Shown here: piece after piece, positions 13,201 to 25,200 of the stretch
Layout: every line of letters begins with the position of its first letter
How positions within the stretch are numbered: the stretch's first letter is position 1
NCBI RefSeq assembly: GCF_008728515.1
Contig: NC_044980.1
Span: 35,046,290-35,110,289, forward strand
Reading direction: 5' to 3'
Length of the DNA: 64,000 nucleotides
Source of the DNA: Papio anubis
Lineage: Eukaryota; Chordata; Mammalia; Primates; Cercopithecidae
Notes under the pieces: generated by a model
Databases searched by the model: none
The model's input: the letters and a program-made list of their open reading frames with translations, nothing else
Told to the model about the DNA's origin: nothing
Position numbers and translations under genes: made by a program

Positions 13201-16200
13201 TTTAGCCATACATTTTCAAAAAGTTCTCACCCAAGTCAATGAAACAATGAAGACAATCCAGTATTAATATGATAATATTTAAGTATCAGAAATTTTTAAA
13301 AAACATTTTAAACTTGTGTTCCTATAAAATCTCCTTTCAAATGGGAATCTTGGCAGTTTATCCATACAAGGTCAGAAAATTATTTTCCATGATTGGTTAT
13401 AATAATAAAAGAATGCAAGAATGAAAGGACGACCCTTCTGTTTTCTCATTATTAACTTACCCTACTGATGTTGCACCTAAAAAGTGCTGGTTAGTAGACA
13501 GCTGGACTGAAATTCTGGCACTTGATAAATTTTCACTTGACAAATAGGAATTTCCCTCAGAAATCTGAAAGTAAAGAAATACATCAAAAAGTTTATAAAG
13601 ACTACCTTACTATAGGACCATCAGACAAGGAAACAATAGTTATAGTTAAACATATTGAAAACTTACTATGTTTAAGTACTGCCCTAAGCATTTTATGTAC
13701 TATCTCATTTACTCCTTACAACTCTGTACACTTTGTACTTCTATTATCCACATTTTACAGGTGAGTAAACTGACACAAAGAACTTAAATAACTTGTCCAG
13801 GTCACTTACATACAATGGAGATCTGTCTAATACCGGAATATCATAATATTCAGAAATCCCACTATGTTTTGTTATTTTTGCCATTTTAGTCAAATTGGGT
13901 TAATTCTCATTTCTGGATTAGTAAAGCTCACTTTCAGGACTATGTAATCCTTGGTAACACCCAAAAATGTCACCATCCTAGTCACCCAGTGTAAGAGAAA
14001 ACCCCACTCATCTCTTTATCTTGAAATTTTCAACTGGTAACTTACCCAGTTACTTTGCCTTATGTACATATGTGTATGCACAATACCTGAATTAATATAT
14101 AAATGTAAGAGTGAGGAAATTTAGAATTGGAAGGAACCCTATAAATTATCTGGTCTAGTATTTACAATGTATTGTGGACACCTTCCTTCCTCGACCAGGG
14201 ATTTGCAAAGATGTTTCAGGTCGTTCATATCTTTTAAAGCCAGATGGGATATGTTTCCACTTAAATTTTTATTTCAATCAATAAAAATAATTTTGAATAC
14301 TTTTTCTTTTTTAACAAGAATTTGAGAACTGACAAATATGTATCAAGAGAGCATGTGCCATGGTTAGCAAAGATCAAAGTACATGCTCATGACCTAGTCA
14401 CTCAGATGATGTAGCCCTCAGTCGAAATGGTAGCTTTCACTCCTATGTTGGTTAAAATAGTTATTTAGGCATATATTGTTTAATCTATACATATTAAGTA
14501 ACCATTGATTAATGATAGGATGAAAATAATTTATCTGATTTTGATATACAAGTTAATAAGAAATATAAAGATAATGGTTCTACAAAATCCACCTAGAGAG
14601 TTTTCACCAAATCTTAAATTACATTCATTTGGTCAAAATTCTTACATAGGATCTTATATACAGTGTGTCTCTGGATCTTCAAAGATCACTAAATGGAAAA
14701 TTTAATGATGGGCATTAAATTTTCTATTTAATGATGGGCATTAAATTTTCTGTTTAATGATGGGCATATACAGTAAGGATTTTCAATAACTGGAAATAAG
14801 GTTTATTCACTAGACCTTATAATTTTCTCAAAAATAAATATAAACAATAGCTTGAAATTTTCTCTTATGCTTGGATCATTTAGGAAAAAAAAATGGAAGA
14901 AATATATTAATAAATTTTATTTTAAAAATATGCAATGCAGTGTTTACAAAAATCCTACCAAGAAAGAAATATTGATGTACTTTTGATGTCATAGCGTGTA
15001 ATTAAAATCTTGCTGTGTATTTATAGTGCATGCCATTTTAAAATGCAATATAACTTTTTAGAAATTAGTCAACACATTATACTTCCTATTACATAATTTA
15101 AAACAAGTTAAACACCATGCATCACTCTTTTTTTTCTTTTCTTTTTTGAGACAGTCTGGCTCTGTCACCCAAACTGGTACCATCTCGGTTCACTGCAACC
15201 TCTGCCTCCCGGGCTCAAGCTAGGACTACAAGCGCATGCCACCATGCCCAGCTAATTTTTATATTTCTTGTAAAGACAGTGCTTTACTATGTTGCCCAGC
15301 CTTGTCTGGAACGTTTTAGCTCAAGAGATCCATTCATCTCGGCCTCCCGAAGTGCTAGGATTAAAAGCATGAGCCACCATGCCCGGCCATATGACTTCTT
15401 AAATAAAAGTAAGGAATTATGTAACTTGGTGATAATTATTACATTATATTTAAATGAAAACAGTAATATACTTATCTAAAATTGAAGACATATTTTACTT
15501 AAAAATTATTATATAGCATGCATAAATGATGAAATGATTTTTTAAGTTCATAATGGATCTCTCCAAATCATATCTTACAAAGTAAAGGGTTTAGAAATAT
15601 AAAAATATTGGTAAATGCTGACCAAGTTCAAGTCCCTTACTTTGCTGATAAAAAAAGATGTTGAATGGGTGCTTTGTTTAGCTAAACAAAGATAATGGCA
15701 GAGGCAAGATTAGTACCAAGCTGGTATTTTTTTACACTTGAATGTTTCTGTCCTTATGTTCACTAAGGGAAAACAAAACAAAGCGAAACTATGTGACCAA
15801 TCCTCAGTAGTTCAGCTGGAAACAAATAGCTAAGATGGAATAACTGTCAAATTCCAACCTGCCTATCTTGAGTCCTGTTCCTCCTGTGTCTGCTTCTGCT
15901 GGAAGACAGGGGTAGCATTACAGCAATTGAATATATCCCCAAACCCGTATCTGCATGGCTTGTGTAAGTTACTGTCTCTTTAGAAAGGCCTACAAAGAGT
16001 GATTCAGACACTACATAGTAGGAAGTTAGAATTGTTATCTGTCTCTGGAGGCTTCCCAGACCCTTCCAATTACACTGTATAGGGAGTTCTCTGCTCCTGT
16101 TATACTGGAATATGGCTCTGAAGTGAACCCCTGGTATGACCTAAACTGGCAAAGATACACTGTGATGTTGACCAGTTGACGATGTAGAGAAAATCCATGT

Positions 16201-19200
16201 CTCTTTTTTGACTACTGACTATGGCCCCTGGCTACCTCATTGCTGTCCCCATTCTCACATAGGGTCATTGCTATGGCACAAGACCCCCAGATTTCTACTG
16301 CCCAGTACTCAGCTTTATAACTTTAGAGAGACCATAGATTTGTGAGACTACAACTCTCCAATGTAAAGTAAGAGTACAACTTTAAAAAGGTTACCAAGGG
16401 CTTTATGCTATCTAGCCCAGCAACAAAACAAAGCTCAGGCAACTCCTATTTCTGGATATGGAGGCCCCAAACAACCTACAAAAGGAAGGATGAAGGGTTG
16501 AGATCAGTCCTGTTATCCTGGGCTTTCTCACCTTATTATTTGTTTTTTCTTTAATCTTGCAGGATTCCAGTGCCTTGTGTCCAAATGTTTTTCTTACTTT
16601 TGCACAACTTTGAGCTTGAGGTAGCTGCAAAATAGCAGGTCTAATAACATGCTTAGAATGTTTCACAGGACCTTAAAAGAATAGAATTAAAAGATAAATA
16701 TATTTTTAGTGCAATATTCCTTTACTCCCTATTTTTAACTGATATAATTCTTATTTTCTAAAGTCATGTTTAAATGAGGGACTAGTGTTAATTAATCAAA
16801 GTCAAAATAAGCATTGAGTTCCCCAGCACTCACACCTTGCCTAGCTTTTGCCCAATAACTGTTCATTTTGATCATGAAACCTGGCTTACTTGCATTATTT
16901 CTTCATGTTTTGTCACTCTGACCTAACTCCATGCCCCCAACACACGCACATATAGAGAGATGAAAATATAGGTGGTAAAATATACAATTTCTGAGGTTCT
17001 TGAAATAGAAGCTACTTACCTTGTTCAGCACTCTTTATATCAACATTACTTTGCACAAGAGTCGATATCATAAAAATATTGTTTTTCCTCACTGTAAGAA
17101 AAAATATTTAAAAATTTTTTAATACAGAAGAGTGTCAGATTCTACACTATTTGGGGCTTAACAACCCCGTTCTGAACTCACCAGCAGATGTCGCAATTGG
17201 CACTAACAGAGTACTAGGTAGTGCTCTCTGGAGCACTGGCTCTGCTAAAAATGGGATTGCCGGCCAGACGCGGTGGCTCACACCTGTAATCCTAGCACTT
17301 TGGGAGGCCAAGGCGGGTGGATCACCTGAGGTCAGGAGTTTGAGACCAGCCTGGCCAACATGGCAAAACCCAGTCTCTACTAAAAATACAAAAAAAATTA
17401 GCCAGGCATGGTGGCAAGTGCCTGTAATCCCAGCTACTCATGAGGCTGAGGAAAGAGAATCACTGGAAACCAGAAGGTGGAGGTTGCAGTGAGCGGAAAT
17501 CGTACTCCAGCCTGTGTGATGGGAGCGAGACTCCATCTCAAAGGAAAAAAATGGTGGGGGGTGGATTGCCAGATGCGTCCCGCTACATAGTTCTGTTTAC
17601 TTTCAGAAATCTAAGTGAAAATTAAGTGACTAGAGAAAAGGCAGCCTTTTTTAGATCTTTAAATAGTGTACTGTCAGAAATTCTACAGACTATAAAATCT
17701 GAATTGGTAATGAGCCCTTCAGCATTAATATATAGCTATTATAGAATATTATAAAACTGTTACCAAAGTTTGCCCACACTCCCTTACTTTTTAATGAGTA
17801 TACCTGAAAAAAGAAGTAAAGATGACAAATGTGCTAGGTTATTTTTCTACAAGCATGTTGGTGGGGTAAGACTGTGGTGATGGCTCCAAGTATAGAATTT
17901 CTATACATTTTAAAGGGATCTCCTCGATTGCAAATTGCAGAAACAGCAACCTTTGGCATTTAATTAATGAAGATGAGAAAAGAATAATTGCTTCTTCAAA
18001 GTATTCTTTAAGGTGTTATAACAAATGTTGGGGTAGAATCCCTTCTTTACTTCAGAGTTCAATTTAATGTTTTTTATTATCTTTTATTACTGAACATCAA
18101 CAAAAAATGAGCCATATTTTTCTCCTGCTGAACACCACTAACTTTCTGCACAAGATAAAACAGAGTGATGCTTTCCTTTGTGTGTGTCCAGTAAAAAATG
18201 AATTAAAGCAGGTGCGTAGATAACTTAAAGCCATTCCTTTGTTTTATGTGTAAATACAATAAAACAGAATACCTTTGCCTCTGGGATTAGGATCTCTATT
18301 TCTCTCTCTCTTTTTTTTTTTTTTTCTTTGAGATAGAGTCTCTGTCTGTCATCCAGGCTGGAGTGCAGTGGTGTGACCTTGGCTCACTGCAACCTCTGCC
18401 TCCTGGGTTCAAGCAATTCTCTTGCCTCAACCCCCCAAGTAGCTGGAACTACAGGCATGCAACACCATGCCCAGCTAATTTTTGTATTTTTAGTAGAGAC
18501 CAGGTTTCGCCATGTTTGCCAGGCTGGTTTCGAACTCCTGGCCTGCAGCGATCTGCCTGCCTTGGCCTGTCAAAGTGCTGATATTATAGGCATGAGCCAC
18601 CACACCCGGCCAGGATCTCTATTTATCTTAATGTCTGAGCTTGTCAGTCAGGTTAGAAGGGTTAGAGACACTAAAAAGTGTCTCTTCTGCATCTGAAAGG
18701 TACATGACTGTTGCTCAGTCATGCCTGCAGTTATTACTAAGAATATAGATTTATTCATTGAAAAACTCTGTAGTTCAGGCCGGGCGTGGGTGACTCAGGC
18801 CTGTAATCCCAGCACTTTGGGAGCCGAGGTAGGTGGATCACGAGGTCAAGAAATCGAAACCATCCTGGCCAAAATGGTGAAACCCCATCTCTACTAAAAA
18901 TACAAAAATTAGCTGGGCATGGTAACGTGCACCTGTAGTCCCAGCTACTCAGGAGGCTGAAGTAGGAGAATTGCTTGAACCCGGGAGGCGGAGGTTGCAG
19001 TGAGCCGAGACCATGCCATTGCACTCCATCCTGGGTGACAGAGCCAGACTCTGTCTCAAAAAAAAAAGAAAAAGGAAAAAAGAAAAAACTCTGTAGTTCC
19101 TGGGTAGAGGGGGATCAATTCAAGTGAAGTGAGTAGTTTGTACTTTTTCTTTCTTAGTGGCAAACTTAACTTGGCAATTGATTGTTTAATAGAAATGAAA

Positions 19201-22200
19201 ACATGAGAATAGAGATCATTTTAATGTGGAGAAAATGCCATTTCAAATATTTTATTATGATAAAATAGTTTTACTAAGCAAAACATTATAAATTTCAAGT
19301 AAAGAGGAGTAATGTTTTAATTAGTGGAAATTTTAGTGGATTTATATGCTAAACTTAAAATATGAATTTAAAGCATAATTGCATGTTTTAAATACTACAC
19401 ATTATAAACTATGTAGATGGACAATAAGTAAAATAATGCAAATTGTTTTTACTTTTATAGGGCTGCCTTAAATAAAATAATGCTGTTATAAATGTGAAAT
19501 CGTAAAAAAAATTAAGTTCAAACTTTCTACCCAAGGTAAAAACATGTACTCAGAATTTGTGAAGTTAGAATTCATAAGGTATTCTTCGATGCATACTTTG
19601 TGATCTATTTCTAAGGTGTCAGCATTTTATGATAGTAGCTAAGAAAGAAAAGTCATCATTAATAAGAATGATTTTGAAAAGTCAGAGTGTCAGGCTTGAA
19701 GTTCTAGAAACTCTTTATTACCTGACCCAGTATGGGGGAAGGTTGGGAGGTTAGTGACGGATGAAGATCTCATTTGTTTCTGAGACAAGGTTGACACTAA
19801 AAGCAGATTGCAAACTAAAGTCACTTAGAAAGTGGGTTTTTTGTTTTGTTTTCATTTGGAGTTTTGCTGTTTTGGAAAAATTTCTGTATCACTAATTTAG
19901 AAAAGTATTTTTATTAATGTAAATAAGGAGTACATCTGATGAGGATGATAAATTAATTTCCATTCAATTCCATTCAACAGTAAATATTTATTTTATGGTC
20001 ACCATATTTAAGACACTATCAACCATGAAGATGACCTCAAGGAACTCACAGTGGGGGAGAAATATACACATAGATGCTGTATTACAAGGCGGAAGACATG
20101 GAGCTCATTATAAAAGGAATCACTGGAGTGCTTTCAGCATAGAAGAGAAGCAAACTAAGTTACTGATTTACTCGGAACACAGTGTATGATAAAATTATTT
20201 TCAAAGGGTAGGCATCCATTTATTTAAATAGGTGGTTGCTTTCTTTTTTCTTTTTTTTTTTTTAGAGGGAGTCTCATGCTGTCAACCCACCTGGAGTGCT
20301 GTGGTGCAATCTCGGCTCACTGCAACCTCCACCTCCCAGGTTCAAGAGATTGTCCTGCCTCAACTTCCCAAGTAGCTGGGACTACAGGCACCTGCCACCA
20401 CGCCCAGCTAATTTTTTTTTTGTATTTTTAGTAGAGACAGGGTTTCACTGTGTTGGCCAGGCTGGTCTCAAACTCCAGACCTCGTGATCTGCCCATCTCG
20501 GCCTTCAAAAGTGCTGGGATTGCACATGTGAGCCACCGCACCCAGCCAATGGTTACTTTAAAAATGGCCTTTTCCCCTACTTACAAAGCTAATACATGCT
20601 CAATGCAGAAACTTTGGAAACATAGCAAAATACAAAGGCATGGGAGATGGGGAGGAGACCAAATCACCTGCAAGTCCTCTACTTAAGATAACCACTGCTA
20701 TCATTGTGGCTTATGTCCTTTTGGTATTTTTTCCAATGCTGATAAATGGAATGTTTAAATACTGACTCACTGTACCATTATATAGCTTGTTGTTTTCACA
20801 TAACAATATATTATAAACACTATTCAGTTGATAAGCTTTTAACATTACTCTTTTGAAAAGTTTCTCAGTAATTTTGCATTCAGAATAAACATAACAGTGA
20901 ATAGTCAACAGTCAAGGCTATACATACCTCCCTGGGACTGAGAATCTGTAATATGAAAAGTAAAAGATGAAGACCGTACACGCTTTCTTGAAAAACCATT
21001 ACATTCTGCAAGAAAAGCAATGGGAAGGCTAAAATTACTTGCAATAACAAAGTATCCTCAACTCATGATAGGGTAGGATAAACAGAATTTTCTTTTGTCT
21101 ACACAGATCATCATTTGATAACACATTAACCCTTAAATCACTATTTTAAATATTGGGGTTAATAGGTTGCTGATTGATTATAAACCTATAGGCATATCAT
21201 GCTTGTATGAAACAATTAGAAATGACTGGTGTCAGCAATAATTTGTATATGCATTTTGAGGTCTACAGAGAATGTTTTTGATAGGCTGAGGGGCAGGGAG
21301 TGGAGCACAGTGAATTTTAGTCACTAACATCAGTGTTCTCAGGGACCTATATATCATATTTCAAAACAAAAGTGAATCTACTGGCATATTTAAAAAAAAG
21401 AAAAAGCAGGCCGGGCGCGGTGGCTCAAGCCTGTAATCCCAGCACTTTGGGAGGCCGAGACGGGCGGATCACGAGGTCAGGAGATCGAGACCGTCCTGGC
21501 TAGCACCGTGAAACCCCGTCTCTACTAAAAAATACAAAAAACTAGCCGGGCAAGGTGGCGGGCGCCTGTAGTCCCAGCTACTCAGGAGACTGAGGCAGGA
21601 GAATGGCGTAAACCCGGGATTTGCAGTGAGCTGAGATCTGGCCACTGCACTCCAGCCCGGGTGACAGAGCGAGACTCCGTCTCAAAAAAAAAAAAAAAAG
21701 AAAAAACATTAACTTTCACACAGTCTGTGCCACATGCCAAAATACTTGTGTCTGCTAATTTTGTTTGTATGAAGATTGATTTTGGAATACAGGATGAAAA
21801 TCATTACCTGGTTCTGCTACTTCATACAGGGTGTCTTCTGCAGGTCTCTGAAAGGAAACAAAACCACTGAGGAGAGCTGAGTATTTGCCTTTGTATTATG
21901 TTGGTGCAAAAGTTACTGCAGTTTTGGCAATTAAAAGTAATGGCAAAAATCGCAATTAGTTTTGCACCAACCTACTACATCAGATTTCCACCCTGCCACT
22001 TTACAGAATTCTCAGAAGCCAGGGCTAATTAGCCTGGCCAGGACAAAGCAGTTCACCTTCATTTGTTAGGCACATAGTCAAGAAAAACCAAAAGTCTAGT
22101 CCAGTAGTTTTATAGTTCAATGACTGCAGATTCACTTGTGAAAGTTCGTTTAAAAATGTAGATTTTGAGGCACCTATTCTCAAGATTCTGAAGTGGTTGT

Positions 22201-25200
22201 TCTTGGGTGGGGCCCAGGAATGTTTTTTAAACAAGGGCTTGGAGGTTGAGTGTTTCTTACGTTTAGTGTTTTTGTGGGTAGTAGGTTAAATTACCTGCAT
22301 GGATAAGAATGAATACCAAGAAATAAGGTAAAGTGAGAATCTAGTGGGGCTTTTTGTTTGTTTAGAGATGAGGTCTTGTTCTGTCACCCAGGCTTCAGTG
22401 CCAGCAGTGCAATCATAGCTCACTGCAACCTCTAACTCCTAGGCTCAAGCTATCCTCTAGTCTCAGGCTCCCAAGTAGCTAGGACTTACTACAGGCACAT
22501 GTCACCATGCCTGACTAATTTCTTTTTATTTTTTTTTGTAGAGATGAGGTATTGCTTTATTGATCAGGCTGACCTCAAACCACAGGCTTCAAACAGTCCT
22601 CCCACTGTGACCTAGCAGTGTGCAGGGATAACAGGCGCAAGCCATCACGCCCAGCAACTAATCTTACTGTTGGTCTTTCAAAACGGATGATTTTAGTATG
22701 ATGCCAAAAAAACAGGCAGAGTTCAAAAGGTCCCTTTAAAATCAAATATCGTAGTTTAGAATTTATTTTTTTACCTGATTTTAGGCTAGGTCAGTGGTGA
22801 GGACTCATATGAGGAGCTATAGCCCTCCTAATCTCTTTCAACTCCTCCCGTTTTCAAGTTACTCCAAATAAAGATATTACTATAATGAAACAGTATGTTA
22901 TCCATAGCTCCAAGACAAGGTCTCTGGCTTCGCATTCCAGCCAAACTGATGTTTGTAAATCCTGACTATATCAATAATCTGGAGGCACTACTCTGCTGGT
23001 AAAGAACAGCATAAACCTAAGCAGCAGTGATATCTTTCAGGATAACTAGCTTCCTGAAATATAATTATCTTTGTCAAAGTAAAATTAAACAAAGAAATAG
23101 ACAATCTTACCTTAAAAGTATGTTCTCCCTTTTCAAAAACAAATATTGGTTGAGCAATGACAGATTTTTCTATGAAAAAAAAAAAAGAAAACAGGCAATA
23201 AATCAAAGCATGCTCTGACATTTCTTACACCATCTAAAAATATTTGAAGACTTTTTTTTGTTTTTTGTTTTCTCTGCATTTGGGTAAAAGCCAAGCTACT
23301 TTATGTGGATACTATAAATTGCACATTTATAAATAATTTAACAGTTAATTACAGAAATAAACACTTGGGGGAAATGATAGCAGTATCTTTCCATAAATAG
23401 GTAATCCCATTAAAAGAACATGCTTTAAGTGTTTAAGGAAAGCAAAATATAATTATGTAGCTTTAGAATCTCATCAGGGCATGGTGATTAACACCATTAC
23501 TTTAAGAATAAAAAGTTTCAATGAGTGAAAAATCTAATCTAGGAGTAGTACTTCCACTTAGGTTAGATGTGGAGGTATAAATGATATACATGCATTGCAT
23601 TACAACCTTAAAATATCCAGAAATAATTCATATTTCCTTCACTAGAGTAGTCATACACCAAACTTTATTTTTGATATTTAGATAAAAAATTAGTATTACA
23701 CAGTGTTATAAAGTAGGTAAAGTTTGTCTTCAACCTTGCCAGCCTTATTAATATTTTGTATTTTCTTATTTTAGATAAGACAATAGAGAGAAATTCATTC
23801 TAGGGTATGCATAAGTGTTAACAGCTTTAAATATGAATGCTTCAGAATTCTTAAGAAATATTATGTGGCAGTTAAGAGCCTGGGCTCTGGAGTTAGTTTG
23901 GATAAGCATGTGTTCAAATATAAGTTCCATCACTAATTGACTAAATACTTTGGGAAACAATGTATCTTTACCTTAGTTTCTCATCTGAAAAAAAAAAATC
24001 GAGATTATAGCAGTACTTACCTCATACAGTTTATGTGAAGATTAAATGAGACTTTTAGATTTAAATTTTAACAAAACCAAACAAAAAAAGCCTTAAAGAA
24101 AGGATATCTGGCATTCCACCAATCCCCATTCTAAAACTCATAGCTATCATTGCTAAGTGATGACAACACATTCTGGATGAGACCAAGTAAGACCTCAGAA
24201 CTTTTCTCATTATAGCAGCCATTAGCAGTGTATTGTCTTGGCATGCACTGAGGTAATTTGCTATCCCTGAGCTGAATAAATAAAGCTCTAGCTGACAAAT
24301 TTCAAGAAACTACTAGACATATACAGCGTTTAAATGCCAGAAAGGGATTCCCCATTTCATCACAATCTTTTAAGAGTGTCATAAAGTCTGTAAACACGCT
24401 TTGTGAATCTCCTAGAGCCATGTGAACTTGCATACCTCTTCCCAGTCCAGTGAAATAAAACTGTTTAGTGGGTGTTTTTTGTTTTTTTTGTTTTTTTTTT
24501 TTTGTTGTTTTTTTTTTTTTTGGTGTGTGTGTGTGAGATGGAGTCTTGCTCTTGTTGCCCAGGCTGTAGTGTAATGGCTAATGGCACAATCTTGGCTCAC
24601 TACAACCTCCACTTCCTAGATTGAAGCCATTCTCCTGCCTCAGCCTCCTGAGTAGCTGGGATTACAGGCATGTGTCACTATACCTAGCTAATTTTTTGTA
24701 TTTTTAGTAGAGATGAGGTTTCACCATGTTGGCCACACTGGTCTCGACCTCCTGACCTCAGGTGATCCACCCGCCTCAGCCTCCCAAAGTGCTGGGATTA
24801 CAGGCGTGAGCCACCGCGCCCGGCCTTGTTTAGTTTTTTTATGCAAGCACTTACCATGCTGTCTTCACTTGGAGCCAAGTGATCCCCAGCAGAAAATCTT
24901 CACTAATATTTTGGCATTGCCATTCATATGAAGCTATAACTCAATTCTTTGTTGTTTTTCAAAATGAGCTCCTTTTCCAGAAATTACATTAGATTTAAGC
25001 AGTGAGATTTGCAGAGATTTTGAAAAGAAATACTTTTTGTGAATGTGTAGTGGAGTATTTACTAATTAGAATAATAAATGGGGCTCTTCCAAACTGGGCT
25101 TAGGACAATCATCCCTAAATAGCATGACTTGATCTGAGCCTACACAAATAATATATTGACTTTCCCTCTGTCAAAACATACAGCTAAAAACGTGCAAAAG

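Noticed and set aside
17151..17492. 113-codon open frame with Alu-like peptide
   Set aside because: Translation of an Alu; the peptide pattern LTPVILALWEAKAGGS is a standard Alu artefact.
18363..18696. Open frames resembling small proteins (SSNSLASTPQVAGTTG)
   Set aside because: Alu-derived frames in the antisense Alu at 18302-18611.
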